64,000 nt of DNA, taken from positions 372,001 to 436,000 of the forward strand of contig NZ_JOFS01000005.1 in the NCBI RefSeq assembly GCF_000719285.1, in the 5' to 3' direction. Of this stretch, positions 1 to 9,792 are shown one piece after another. Positions within the stretch are counted from its first letter, which is position 1. Each line of letters begins with the position of its first letter. The notes below the pieces were generated by a model. It had not been told where the DNA came from. It searched no databases and saw only the letters and a list, made by a program, of their open reading frames with translations. The DNA comes from Streptomyces bicolor (GTDB lineage: Bacteria > Actinomycetota > Actinomycetes > Streptomycetales > Streptomycetaceae). A program made the translations under genes and the position numbers.

Positions 1-131
1 CACAGCACGATGCGCCCCTCGACGTCGAGCACGACCGAGGCCACGCCCAGCACGTCGAGCAGTCCGCTCGGCCCCAGCGGCCCGCGCACGGGCTCCTCGC
101 CCTGGGGCACGGGACGTTCGGCTGCAGACAT
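1..131 (-). CDS. PAS-type sensor/phosphatase protein, N-terminal end only
   Basis: Only the first 43 codons lie in the window; the gene runs off the left edge. It starts with ATG at 129-131 on the minus strand. After a charged, Pro-rich lead of about 17 residues comes a stretch ending VASVVLDVEGRIVLW, which looks like the opening strand of a PAS sensor domain. In Streptomyces this arrangement is common in SpoIIE/PP2C-type phosphatases with an N-terminal PAS domain, but no catalytic part is visible, so the function is inference. The gene is divergent from the secreted-protein gene at 401; the 269 bases between them must hold both promoters. Confidence 0.5.
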   Translation of the reverse strand, partial: MSAAERPVPQGEEPVRGPLGPSGLLDVLGVASVVLDVEGRIVL

Positions 132-400
132 CCCACGCACCGCCTTCGCCCATCCTCGCGGCACGCCGTTCCCCCGTGCCGACTCCCCTTGTTCTACCGC
201 GTTCAACCGGATCCGGGCCCCCTTGGTCGTTCACCTCCACCATCCCTCAACACGGCGGGGAACGTCCGCCGAAGCGGTCACGGGCGCACGTGACTGTGGC
301 CGATCAGACAGCGCACGTTCGCTTTCTTGGTCTGTACATGACCACATCACACCGCCAGACTGTGCGCCGACACGCTCCCACCCCCCAAGGAGTCGCTCCC

Positions 401-1273
401 ATGGCCCTGCGCGCCCGGCAACGTTGTCATGCCGCTCTCACCGGCCTCGTCGCCCTCGCCTGCGCCGCCGTGCTGTCCACCGCGACGCCCGCGCAGGCCG
501 CCGACACCTGGACGGAGGTGGGCTCCGACCGCGCCGACCCGCTGACCGAGAGCCAGGGCCTGACCTCCGTCGAGGTCCCGGCGAACAGCCCCAACCGTTA
601 CACCGGCATCGGCACCATCCCCACCTCGGTGAGCAGCCGCGGCTGGAACCATGTCGGCGACCCCGACGCCTCCTACGACGGCTACTACGTCGAGCCGTAC
701 CAGGCGGACTCGGGCAGCGCGAAGATGTTCCGGGTCCAGGCGCCGGACGGGACCTGGGCGGAGTACGTCCACACGCTGGGCTCCGGGGAGGCGCTCAACA
801 ACTCCTTCGTCGCCATCACGCCCGGCGGTCAGTGGATGGTCTCGGGCGAGTGGGGCACCATGACCCGCCTGCTGGTCCACCCGACCCCCGGCGTGAACCC
901 CGGCACGTCCCCCTCGGCGAACCTCCCGTGGGTGTCCAGCATCCGGCTGGACCACGCCGTGCGCGACATCCAGGGCTGCGACTTCCAGAACGCCACGACC
1001 CTGCTCTGCTCGTCCGACGACCCCGCGGGCACCCTCTTCGGCATGACCAAGCCGCTGCTCCGGATCGACCTCTCCGCCGAGCCCGGCACCTCCGACGTGA
1101 CCGGCCACGTCACGGCCCTGCGCCGGCTCCCGCTGCGCAGCTCCTGCTCGGGCGAGTTCGAGACGGAGGGCATCGACTACGACCGCCGTACCGGCACTCT
1201 GCGTGTGATCGTCCTCTCGCCGGGCTTCTGCGTGCTGACCGACAGCAAGACGTACCGGTTCACGCGCGGCTGA
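401..1273 (+). CDS. secreted protein of unknown function
   Basis: 290 residues. The ATG at 401 is chosen because AAGGAG (387-392) lies at good spacing and a Sec signal peptide follows at once: MALRARQR, a hydrophobic core of about 20 residues (GLVALACAAVLSTAT), then PAQA before ADTW as the likely cleavage site. The mature part has no membrane segment and four cysteines (GCDF, LLCSS, SSCSG, GFCV) that could form two disulfides. I recognise no catalytic motif; the repeated short aromatic strands suggest a beta-rich, possibly propeller-like fold. In-frame codons upstream of 401 are open but lack a ribosome site. The exported location is well supported, the function unknown. Confidence 0.8.
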   Translation: MALRARQRCHAALTGLVALACAAVLSTATPAQAADTWTEVGSDRADPLTESQGLTSVEVPANSPNRYTGIGTIPTSVSSRGWNHVGDPDASYDGYYVEPYQADSGSAKMFRVQAPDGTWAEYVHTLGSGEALNNSFVAITPGGQWMVSGEWGTMTRLLVHPTPGVNPGTSPSANLPWVSSIRLDHAVRDIQGCDFQNATTLLCSSDDPAGTLFGMTKPLLRIDLSAEPGTSDVTGHVTALRRLPLRSSCSGEFETEGIDYDRRTGTLRVIVLSPGFCVLTDSKTYRFTRG

Positions 1274-1587
1274 GGCCAGCCGCCGTAGGACCGAGGCGAC
1301 GCGGAGGCTGGGGGTACCCCCAGGGGCGTTGTCGTCGGTTGCCGACTCCCCACGCTCGAACAACCTTGCGCGGGAGTAGACCCATCGCGTCGGTGCCCTC
1401 CTCCGCCTTGCGGCTGGACGCACCAGACCCCGCTCACCTGCGCTGATGAGGTGCCGTTGCGTGCAGCCGGCCTGATCCGCCGGACTGGCCCTAGGCGCTC
1501 CGTCGTCCGTGGTGCTTTTCTTGGGGTTGGGGTCCGGTTCCGCGGGCTACCCGTGGCACCGCGGCGGCCACGAGAGGAGCGATCACG
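1274..1587. other. intergenic region with a 16-bp GC palindrome
   Basis: A 314-base gap between two plus-strand genes. The only clear structure is the perfect palindrome CTGGGGGTACCCCCAG at 1308-1323, about 35 bases after the upstream stop. It could be the foot of a factor-independent terminator, but there is no loop and no T-run, so a protein-binding site is equally possible. GAGGAG at 1574-1579 is the ribosome site of the next gene. I see no other gene. Confidence 0.4.
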
Positions 1588-1965
1588 ATGGACCGTGAAC
1601 GACTGCACGAGGAACCCGTCTCCGTCGAGATCAGCGGATGCAGCAAGGAGGACGCCCGGATCGTGTTCGACACGCTGTGTGCCTGCTTCGAGTCCGACCG
1701 GGGCCCCGACGACGTGCCGCAGCAGCTCCACGAGACGCGCCCCATGGTGTGGCTCGGGACGTTCGAGGTCACGGACGCGCACGAGTGCCCGCCGCCCGCG
1801 CGGCTCTCGTCGACCGTCGAGGCCGACGCGCAGGGCGGCTACTGGGCCATCGAACGGCTCCGCACCACGCTGGACTCCCTGTTCACGGTGCACGACCTCA
1901 CCTCGGCCTCGGGCGACCAGGAGCGGGAGCTGCATGTGGTGCTGAAGAGCCGCCCGGGCCCCTGA
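1588..1965 (+). CDS. small acidic cytoplasmic protein, unknown function
   Basis: 125 residues, no signal peptide or membrane segment, rich in Asp and Glu. GAGGAG precedes the ATG at good spacing. The sequence alternates predicted strands and helices (SVEISGCSKEDARIVFD near the start, ERELHVVLKSR at the end), suggesting one compact alpha/beta domain. It resembles small conserved Streptomyces proteins without assigned roles. The 3' end is 28 bases from the stop of the opposite-strand M20 gene. It appears to be a single-gene unit. Confidence 0.65.
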   Translation: MDRERLHEEPVSVEISGCSKEDARIVFDTLCACFESDRGPDDVPQQLHETRPMVWLGTFEVTDAHECPPPARLSSTVEADAQGGYWAIERLRTTLDSLFTVHDLTSASGDQERELHVVLKSRPGP

Positions 1966-1993
1966 CGGCCGAGGCCGGTGAGGGCGAACCCGG

Positions 1994-3154
1994 TCAGGAC
2001 GAACCCAGGAGGCCGAGCACGGTACGCCGGTAGACAGCGTGGACGGCGGGCAGATCCGCGAGACAGGCCCGCTCGTCCACGCCGTGCAGCCCCTCGTACC
2101 GCACGCCGAAGCCCGCCGTGGCCGGGATGCCCTCGCCGGCGAGCAGATTGCCGATGTTCGAGGGGCCGGCGGTCTTCGGCCGGACCGTGAGGCCCTGACT
2201 GCGAGCGGCTTCCAGCAGTGCCGCCGCGGGCTGCTGGTCCTCGGTCAGCCGGTACGGCGGCCAGGCGGCCACCCGGGTGACCGTGGTCGGTCTCGGGGAG
2301 GGCAACCGCACGTCCAGCTCACCCACCGCTTCACGGACCAGACCCTCGGCGGCGCGTGCGTCGAAGCCCGGAGTCGTGCGGATGTCGACGCCCAGCTCGC
2401 ACAGGTCGGGCACGACGGAGAAGCCCTGACCGCCGTGGCAGGAGGTCACCGTCAGCCTCGGCGGCAACGGGAACTCCCCGTCCGCACCCGGGAGTTCCGC
2501 CTCCTCCAGGAGACGCACGAGACGCGCCGCGCGGGAGACGGCGCCCGACGTCGTAGAGCGGGACCCGGAGTGGCCCGAGGCCGCGTGGACAGCGATCGTG
2601 GCCCGCCACAGGCCCCGCCCGCCGACCACGACCTCGTCGAGCCCGGGGTAGCCGATCAGCACCCCGGCCGGACGCACTGCTTCCGGATCAGCGAGGTAGG
2701 CGCGGGCACCCCCGAAGCCGCCGGTGTGCTCGTCGACGTCGAGAAGTACCGCGAGCCCGCCGTGCAGGGCGTCGGCCCGGCCCTGCAGCTCGGCCGCGAT
2801 ACCGCAGAACATCGCCGCGGCGAGCTTGGAGTCCGCCGCGCCCCTGCCGCGCAGCCAGCCTTCGACGACCTCGCCGGAGTCGGGCGCGAACGACCAGGCG
2901 GCCTCGTCGCCGTACGGGGCGGTGTCGACGCAGGCGTCGAGGGCCCACCAGGGGCCGGGCCGGCCGCCGGCGACCTCGATCAGCAGACCGACGGCGGCGT
3001 CCTTGTCGCCGTGCAGCCGGCGATACGGCAGTCCGCGCCCGGCGAGCCAGTCCTCCAGGACGCCCAGAACGGGCTCGTAGTCGTCGACCCCGGCGCGGCT
3101 GGGGCAGCGGATCAGCCGCTGGGCGAGGTCGATCACGTCGGCGTGTGCGGTCAT
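1994..3154 (-). CDS. M20-family metallopeptidase/deacylase homologue with altered metal ligands
   Basis: 386 residues, the normal length for the ArgE/DapE/ACY1/CPG2 family, which are two-metal hydrolases removing N-acyl groups or terminal residues. The fold is recognisable: LIRCPS near residue 18, DACVDTAP at 73-80, GRGAADSK at 103-110, DEHTGG at 141-146, a dimerisation domain with HAASGHSGSR, and GLHGVDER near the C-terminus. By alignment in the head, three expected metal ligands differ: the first His is Cys75, the second Glu of the EE pair is His143, and the later Glu is Tyr169. Asp77, Asp108, Glu142 and the final His are kept. The metal site may be rearranged or weakened. Start ATG 3152-3154 has no strong ribosome site. 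The gene is divergent from fadH. Confidence 0.85.
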   Translation of the reverse strand: MTAHADVIDLAQRLIRCPSRAGVDDYEPVLGVLEDWLAGRGLPYRRLHGDKDAAVGLLIEVAGGRPGPWWALDACVDTAPYGDEAAWSFAPDSGEVVEGWLRGRGAADSKLAAAMFCGIAAELQGRADALHGGLAVLLDVDEHTGGFGGARAYLADPEAVRPAGVLIGYPGLDEVVVGGRGLWRATIAVHAASGHSGSRSTTSGAVSRAARLVRLLEEAELPGADGEFPLPPRLTVTSCHGGQGFSVVPDLCELGVDIRTTPGFDARAAEGLVREAVGELDVRLPSPRPTTVTRVAAWPPYRLTEDQQPAAALLEAARSQGLTVRPKTAGPSNIGNLLAGEGIPATAGFGVRYEGLHGVDERACLADLPAVHAVYRRTVLGLLGSS

Positions 3155-3239
3155 GGGGGCAACTGTGCCCGAAGGGCGACCGGCGCCGGCGGGCGGTGGG
3201 AGTGGCCGGTGTCAGTGGTCAGTGTCACCCTTCCCTGGT

Positions 3240-3257
3240 TGTGCAACTAGTTGCATA
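3240..3257. promoter_or_regulatory. AphA-like operator in the M20/fadH intergenic region
   Basis: The sequence TGTGCAACTAGTTGCATA contains a perfect 14-bp palindrome at 3242-3255. Read on the minus strand it is TATGCA-N6-TGCACA, which fits the AphA consensus TATGCA-N6-TGCNNA as I recall it from Vibrio cholerae work. It lies 59 bases before the fadH start, and TTGCAT (3251-3256) could serve as the -35 with TACAAC (3275-3280) as a -10. A close AphA-like PadR regulator is encoded just downstream of fadH. The binding itself is inference. Confidence 0.6.
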
Positions 3258-3258
3258 A

Positions 3259-5331
<2,073 letters not shown>

Positions 5332-5350
5332 CGGCGGGTGATCACGTTCG

Positions 5351-5378
5351 TTGGACGACCACCTCGCGTCCCTAGGAT
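5351..5378 (+). promoter_or_regulatory. promoter of the PadR regulator, probably leaderless
   Basis: TTGGAC (5351-5356), a 16-base spacer and TAGGAT (5373-5378) make a convincing sigma-70/HrdB-type promoter. Transcription would start about 7 bases further on, at or next to the ATG at 5385, and there is no ribosome site in between. A leaderless mRNA is therefore expected. The regulator can be transcribed independently of fadH. Confidence 0.6.
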
Positions 5379-5384
5379 GAGCCC

Positions 5385-5936
5385 ATGTCACTCCCGCACG
5401 CGATCCTCACCGCCCTGCTCGAAAAGCCGTCCTCGGGGCTGGAGCTGACCCGTCGCTTCGACAAGTCGATCGGCTACTTCTGGTCGGCGACGCATCAGCA
5501 GATCTATCGCGAGCTGGGAAAACTGGAGACGGAGGGCTTCATCCGCACGCTGCCGAGCGAGCAGCCGGCCCGTGGGCAGAAGAAGAGCTACGAGGTCCTG
5601 CCCGCGGGCCGCGCCGAACTGGCCCGCTGGACCGCCGCGTCCCAGGACCCCCGGCCGCACCGCGACACCCTGCTGCTGCGGATGCGTGCCGCGGCCGTCG
5701 TGGGCACCGAGGGCATCGAGGCCGACCTCCGGCGCCATCTCGATCTGCACCGGCGGCAGTTGGCCGAGTACGAGGAGATCCAGAAGCGGGACTTCCCGCC
5801 CGGCAGGGACAGTTCCCAGGACCGGTTGCGGCACCTGGTGCTGCGCGCCGGGATCGATCTGGAGACCTTCTGGACGCAGTGGCTCACGCGCGCTCTGGAG
5901 GAGTTCGCGGAACTGCCGGGTCATGAGGGGGCGTGA
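5385..5936 (+). CDS. PadR-family transcriptional regulator, AphA-like
   Basis: 183 residues. The N-terminal winged helix (MSLPHAILTALLEKPSSG, then IGYFWSATHQQIYRELGKLE at about 26-45) is strikingly like Vibrio AphA, which I recall as beginning MSLPHVILTVL and containing IGYFW-ASHQQVYREL. The C-terminal half is a long helical dimerisation region (RRHLDLHRRQLAEYEEIQKRDF), as in PadR proteins with the Vir_act_alpha_C domain. It lies 53 bases after fadH on the same strand but has its own promoter. The likely target is the fadH/M20 intergenic palindrome and possibly its own promoter. The ligand is unknown; a fatty-acid-derived signal would fit the context but is inference. Confidence 0.88.
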   Translation: MSLPHAILTALLEKPSSGLELTRRFDKSIGYFWSATHQQIYRELGKLETEGFIRTLPSEQPARGQKKSYEVLPAGRAELARWTAASQDPRPHRDTLLLRMRAAAVVGTEGIEADLRRHLDLHRRQLAEYEEIQKRDFPPGRDSSQDRLRHLVLRAGIDLETFWTQWLTRALEEFAELPGHEGA

Positions 5937-6006
5937 AGCGGGCGCGCGGAGGAGGTCGGGCTTCCGCTCGCGACCTCAGGGCCGGGCAGGGTTTGGACCC
6001 GCGGCG

Positions 6007-6053
6007 TCAGAGCCGGTACGGCTGCGGGCCGGGGCCTCAGAGCCGGTACGGCT
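6007..6053. repeat. 17-bp direct repeat duplicating the end of a gene
   Basis: TCAGAGCCGGTACGGCT occurs at 6007-6023 and again at 6037-6053, a period of 30 bases. The second copy encodes the last residues and stop codon of the minus-strand surface-protein gene; the first lies just past that stop. It looks like a small tandem duplication of the gene's 3' end. Confidence 0.75.
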
Positions 6054-6576
6054 TCGACTTGCGGCGCAGGAACCAGGCCGTGGCCAGGCCACCCGCGCCC
6101 ACCAGGATCCCGCCGCCGACCAGCGTCAGGGTGCCGTAGTCCGTCGAGGAGCCGCCCATGCCGCCCATGACGCCGCGCGACGGGGAGGCCGTGGCGGAGA
6201 TCGTGCGGGTCGGGGTGGGGCCCGAGACGATGACCGACTGGGTGCCCGCCGTGACGCCGTTGGAGCACACGACGATGACGGTGTAGGTGCCCGCGCTCAC
6301 GGCCGACCAGGCCGCCGACTGCAGCGCCTCGGTCCCCGACAGGGAGACCTGCCGTCCCTGGGCGAAGTTCGACTGCCTGCTGTTCAGCAGCGAGGCGGTG
6401 CCCCAGCTGCCGTTGACGTTGGTGCACGCCCTGGTCGTGACGGAGACCGTGGACCCGGTGGTGCTCACGGAGATCCCCGGTCCCGCGGTGGCCGGACCGG
6501 CCACCGCGATGAGGGGAAGAACGGAGGCGGCTGCCACGGTCAGGCCCGAGCGGAGGAATAGCGATGAGTTGCGCAT
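6037..6576 (-). CDS. membrane-anchored secreted surface protein
   Basis: 179 residues. The ATG at 6574-6576 is chosen because GGAGGG lies 6 bases upstream and a signal peptide follows (MRNSSLFLRSG, a hydrophobic core, PATAG). The extracellular part is about 110 residues with strands rich in Ser, Thr and Val and two cysteines (ACTNV, VVCSN), consistent with a small Ig-like domain. A Thr/Ser/Pro-rich linker leads to one C-terminal membrane helix (LTLVGGGILVGAGGLATAWF) and a basic tail RRKSKPYRL. No LPXTG-type sorting motif is visible, so it is probably held by the helix itself. No enzyme motif is visible; the ligand is unknown. Confidence 0.7.
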   Translation of the reverse strand: MRNSSLFLRSGLTVAAASVLPLIAVAGPATAGPGISVSTTGSTVSVTTRACTNVNGSWGTASLLNSRQSNFAQGRQVSLSGTEALQSAAWSAVSAGTYTVIVVCSNGVTAGTQSVIVSGPTPTRTISATASPSRGVMGGMGGSSTDYGTLTLVGGGILVGAGGLATAWFLRRKSKPYRL

Positions 6577-6743
6577 GAATGCCCTCCGGCGGCACGGTCG
6601 GCGGAACATCCCTGGCGCCGCCGAGGATCGGGAACGCCCGTGCTGCCTCAGTGGCAGCCAACGCGCCCTGGGCCCCGCCCGCATGCGGGCCTCCACCGGA
6701 CAGGTGACGGACTGCTGCATACGGGGGATGCCGGACCCGGACC

Positions 6744-7718
6744 TCAGCCTCGCGCGCCCGTCGTCACCGTCCGCTCCGCCGAGAAGCCGCCCCAGGTGCC
6801 GTCCGGTAGCCTGCCCCGGATCCGTACCCGGTGGCCGGCCCCCTTCTCCGTCCCCAGGTAGAAGCTGTACGCGGCCCGCTCGCGCGGCGCGTTCCCGCCG
6901 TACACCAGAGAGGTGACCGTACGGCCGTCGAGCTGTACCTGGTACTCCACGACCACACCGTCCGTACGCGGCGGCACCCAGCTCAGGTCGAGGTGGTACG
7001 CCCCGTCCTCACGATGGGTCGTCGCCCGGAAGGCCGTCGGCGCGGTGCCGCGCCCGTCGTCGGTGCCCGGTGTGGTGATGCGGACGGCCGTCGAGGCGGG
7101 CGAGACGTTGTCGGCCGCGTCCCGGGCCAGGACGGTGAAGGAGTAGCGCGTGCCGGGCCGAAGGCCGGTGACCACGGTCGCCGTCTGGTTCCCGCCCACA
7201 CTGTGGATCTTCACGCCGCCCTGATGGATGTCGTACGACACCACGTCCCGGTCGTCCGTCGCGTGCGACCACGACAGCTGAACCGCCCGGCTGCCGACCG
7301 CCCGGCCATGGGCCCGCCCCGGACGCGTCGGGGCGGAGCGGTCGGCGGCCACGGCCTCGGGAGTCCTTGCCCGGACCTCCTTGCTCGGTGGACCGAGCCG
7401 CCCGTCGGTGTCACGTGCCCGCACCGTGAAGGCGTACATGGTGGACGGTTTGAGCATGGTGACGTCCACCATGTGTGCGGAACCCGGCACTTCCTTGACC
7501 TTCGTAGGACCCCGATACACCTCGTAGACACGGACGCCGCGGTCCGCGGAGACGGCGTTCCACATGACGTGCACGCTGGTCGCGCTGCCGGCGGCGGCCG
7601 TGACACCCGTGGGCGCCCCGGGCAGCCGGCCGCCCTCCTCGTCCGCCCCGCTCCAGGCGCAGGAGGAGAGCAGCACGATCGCACAGAGGCTCGAAAAGGG
7701 AACGAGGGTACGTCGCAC
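6744..7718 (-). CDS. lipoprotein with three fibronectin type III domains
   Basis: 324 residues. GTG at 7716-7718 is preferred: GGGAGG sits 7 bases upstream, and the product begins VRRTLVPF, a hydrophobic stretch and the lipobox LLSSC at about residues 17-21, predicting a lipid-anchored extracellular protein. Three FN3 modules follow, each starting near a Pro/Ala-rich linker and carrying the usual Trp and Tyr positions (SVHVMWNAVS with MYAFTVRARD; AVQLSWSHAT with RYSFTVLARD; HLDLSWVPP). FN3 modules in actinomycetes usually accompany polysaccharide hydrolases as spacers or binding modules; no catalytic domain is present here. A dre-like site lies upstream of the start and a chitosanase gene follows divergently. 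Confidence 0.8.
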   Translation of the reverse strand: MRRTLVPFSSLCAIVLLSSCAWSGADEEGGRLPGAPTGVTAAAGSATSVHVMWNAVSADRGVRVYEVYRGPTKVKEVPGSAHMVDVTMLKPSTMYAFTVRARDTDGRLGPPSKEVRARTPEAVAADRSAPTRPGRAHGRAVGSRAVQLSWSHATDDRDVVSYDIHQGGVKIHSVGGNQTATVVTGLRPGTRYSFTVLARDAADNVSPASTAVRITTPGTDDGRGTAPTAFRATTHREDGAYHLDLSWVPPRTDGVVVEYQVQLDGRTVTSLVYGGNAPRERAAYSFYLGTEKGAGHRVRIRGRLPDGTWGGFSAERTVTTGARG

Positions 7719-7750
7719 GACACTGCCTCCCGGGGGCGATCTCGTGGCAA

Positions 7751-7762
7751 TGGTACGGACCA
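7751..7762. promoter_or_regulatory. DasR-responsive-element-like site
   Basis: TGGTACGGACCA has the TGGT-N4-ACCA skeleton of the DasR/chitinase regulatory element (core TGGTCTAGACCA), with flanking AA and AT. The central four bases differ from the consensus. It lies 33 bases upstream of the lipoprotein start. DasR controls chitin and N-acetylglucosamine genes in Streptomyces, which would suit the neighbouring chitosanase. Only the arms match, so this is tentative. Confidence 0.35.
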
Positions 7763-8044
7763 ATATGGCGCGGCTGACGCGATCACATCAAGAGGGCGGT
7801 CACTTGGTGAACCGCTTCGGGAGTTTCGTATGCTGAAGCTCCTCGCGGCTGAACTCTCCCTGAGGATGCGGAAGTTCATGCCCTCGGCACGGGTCGCTGT
7901 CGTCGCTGTTCCCGCGCCGGATGCGGGTGGCCGGGGGGCCGGGTTCCAACGCGGAGTCAGGCCCCCGGCCACTGCCGGAAGTTCCTGGGGGTTTGCGTCG
8001 TGTCGCCGGGGTGTGCGGCGTAGGGCCCCACTGGTGGCAGCATG

Positions 8045-8062
8045 ATCTGAACGGCATCAGAT
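8045..8062. promoter_or_regulatory. inverted repeat upstream of the chitosanase
   Basis: ATCTGA-ACGGCA-TCAGAT has perfect 6-bp arms around a 6-base spacer and lies about 70 bases before the chitosanase ribosome site. The size fits a dimeric repressor operator. I cannot name the protein; a substrate-responsive regulator of chitosanase expression is a guess. Confidence 0.4.
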
Positions 8063-8133
8063 TAGCTGAGTGCCCTGTTGATAATGCTTCGGGCTGAGCG
8101 CTCGTCAGTTTTCCTGAGGAGAGGTGTCCTTTT

Positions 8134-8865
8134 GTGCGTGTCCGGTCGCTGACGCTGGCGGCGGCAAGTGCCGCCCTGCTCGCTCCGACGTCGTTGCCCA
8201 CCCCGCCGCCCGGCCCGCCGCTTGGGCCCATGGCGCGGCGCGACGCCGATGTCAGCGCCGCTGACCTGCTGTCAAAGGTGCGTGGCTGCACGTCCGTTTC
8301 CCGCGGGAGCTACCGCACCGACAGCAACACGCCCGCGACGATCCCGGTCTGCGGGGTGCCGGGTGCGGTGTTCTGGAAGGCGGACATGGACATCGACTGC
8401 GACGGGCAGCCCACCGGCCGCTGCAACCGCCGTACGGATCCCTACTTCTCCGCGGCGACGGCCTTCCAGCAGTCCGACGGCCGCTACCCGAGCGCCGAAC
8501 GCCTTCCGTACATCGTCGTGCCCGCCCCGAGCGGCATCTGGAACCACCGTGACCAAGGCGTCGGCGGCGGTTCGGTCGCGGCTGTCGTGTACCGGGGCCG
8601 GGTGCTGTACGCGGTGGTCGGCGACGTCGGCCCGCAGGACATGATCGGTGAGGCGTCGTACGCCACCGCCGAGGCGCTCGGCATCCCGGCCGACCCGCAC
8701 AGCGGTGGCACGGCCTCCGGGGTCACCTACATCGTCTTCACGGACGAGTCGGTGACGCCCATCGAGGACCGCGCGGCCGTCGTGACGGCCGGCGAGCGGC
8801 TGGCGAGGGAGTTCGTGCACGGTGAGCAGTCGGTGCCCAACGGCCCGGCTCCGCAGGGTCATTGA
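8134..8865 (+). CDS. secreted GH75 chitosanase
   Basis: 243 residues. GTG at 8134 follows GAGGAGAGG (8116-8124) and opens a signal peptide (MRVRSLTLAAASAALLAP) and a Pro-rich linker. From about residue 47 the sequence follows the GH75 fungal-type chitosanase pattern: MDIDCDG, RCNRRTDPYFS, AFQQSDGRYPSAE, PYIVVPAPSGIW, YAVVGDVGPQDMIGEASYA and SGVTYIVF. In the family, an Asp and a Glu act as catalytic residues, matching the Asp of VVGDVGP and the Glu of GEASYA. The enzyme would hydrolyse chitosan outside the cell. The stop is 7 bases from the end of the opposite SDR gene. Confidence 0.88.
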   Translation: MRVRSLTLAAASAALLAPTSLPTPPPGPPLGPMARRDADVSAADLLSKVRGCTSVSRGSYRTDSNTPATIPVCGVPGAVFWKADMDIDCDGQPTGRCNRRTDPYFSAATAFQQSDGRYPSAERLPYIVVPAPSGIWNHRDQGVGGGSVAAVVYRGRVLYAVVGDVGPQDMIGEASYATAEALGIPADPHSGGTASGVTYIVFTDESVTPIEDRAAVVTAGERLAREFVHGEQSVPNGPAPQGH

Positions 8866-8872
8866 GGGCGCG

Positions 8873-9634
8873 TCAGACCGCCGACCAGCCGTCGTCGACC
8901 GGCAGGATCACGCCGTTGATGTTGCCGGCCGCGTCCGAGGCGAGGAACACTATCGCGGCGGCCTGCTCCTCCGGCTGGGCCAGCCTGCCCAGGTTCACGA
9001 AGTGCGGGCCGAGAGCCGCCGGTCCGTGGGCGTCCTGCGCGGCGTCCACGACGATGCCGGTCTGAGTGCCGCCCGGGGCGATGGCGTTGGCGCGTATCCC
9101 CTGCTTTCGGTACATCACCGCGAGCGACTTCGTCAGCCCCACCACACCGTGCTTCGACGCCGTGTACGCGGCGCCCGCGGCGCTGCCCCGCAGACCTGCC
9201 TCGGACGCCGTGTTCACGATCGCGCCTCTGCCGGCCTCGAGCATGTGCGGCAGCGCCGCCCGGGTGAGCAGGAACGGGGCGGTGAGGTTGACCCGGATGA
9301 CCCGCTCCCACTCGGCGTCGGTGACGTCCGCCAGGGCCGACATCCGGTCCATGATCCCGGCGTTGTTCACCAGCACGTCCACACCGCCGAAACGCTCGAC
9401 GGCGGTCTCGACCACCTGGTCGACGACGGCCTGCTCGCTCAGGTCGCCGACGACGGCGACCGCGGCGCCGCCCGCCTGCTCGATCTCCTTGACGACGGCC
9501 TGAGCGCCCTCGGCGTTCAGATCCGCGGCCACGACCCGGGCGCCCTGCTCGGCGAAGGCCAGCGCGGTCGCGCGCCCGATGCCCGATCCCGCTCCGGTGA
9601 CGATGACGCTGCGTCCGTCCAGTCCGCCGCTCAT
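8873..9634 (-). CDS. short-chain dehydrogenase/reductase
   Basis: 253 residues, the classical SDR length. The ATG at 9632-9634 (MSGGLDGRSVIVTG) has GGAG at 6-base spacing; an ATG 12 bases upstream has poorer spacing. The cofactor motif TGAGSGIG, NNAG motif (VLVNNAGIMD) and catalytic Ser with YTASK are all present. DLNAE after the second strand suggests NAD(H) preference because an acidic residue follows it. The substrate is unknown. The gene is divergent from a TetR gene with a clear palindrome between them, so it is probably the regulator's target. Confidence 0.9.
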   Translation of the reverse strand: MSGGLDGRSVIVTGAGSGIGRATALAFAEQGARVVAADLNAEGAQAVVKEIEQAGGAAVAVVGDLSEQAVVDQVVETAVERFGGVDVLVNNAGIMDRMSALADVTDAEWERVIRVNLTAPFLLTRAALPHMLEAGRGAIVNTASEAGLRGSAAGAAYTASKHGVVGLTKSLAVMYRKQGIRANAIAPGGTQTGIVVDAAQDAHGPAALGPHFVNLGRLAQPEEQAAAIVFLASDAAGNINGVILPVDDGWSAV

Positions 9635-9719
9635 GAAGTGCTCCATCTCTTGTCCGATGCTCGACGCTCGATCCCGCGGGGGCGACCCGTCGAATGCGCC
9701 TGCGGCCTCACCCTACGAC

Positions 9720-9742
9720 TTAATGTCTCTGAGTGACATAAA
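9720..9742. promoter_or_regulatory. operator between the SDR and TetR genes
   Basis: TTAATGTC-N7-GACATAAA forms near-perfect 8-bp arms (one mismatch pair) around a 7-base spacer. It lies midway in the 158-base divergent gap, 51 bases from the TetR start. The length and symmetry are typical of TetR-family operators controlling both flanking genes. Confidence 0.65.
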
Positions 9743-9792
9743 GTCTTCGGGGAGAATTCCGGGAGAGCGATCAGCGCCGGCCGGAGGAGACC

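Larger units (their letters stand above)
7719..8133. other. divergent intergenic region before the chitosanase
   Basis: A 415-base gap holding the promoters of the FN3 lipoprotein and GH75 genes. It contains the dre-like element at 7751-7762 and the inverted repeat at 8045-8062. On the minus strand, TTGATG and CATATT at 18-base spacing just beyond the dre-like element could be the lipoprotein promoter. A short open frame at 7830-8045 has no ribosome site or recognisable product and is not called as a gene. Confidence 0.5.

Noticed and set aside
7830..8045. Plus-strand frame between the FN3 lipoprotein and the chitosanase
   Set aside because: No ribosome site, no domain, and it lies over the likely divergent promoters.
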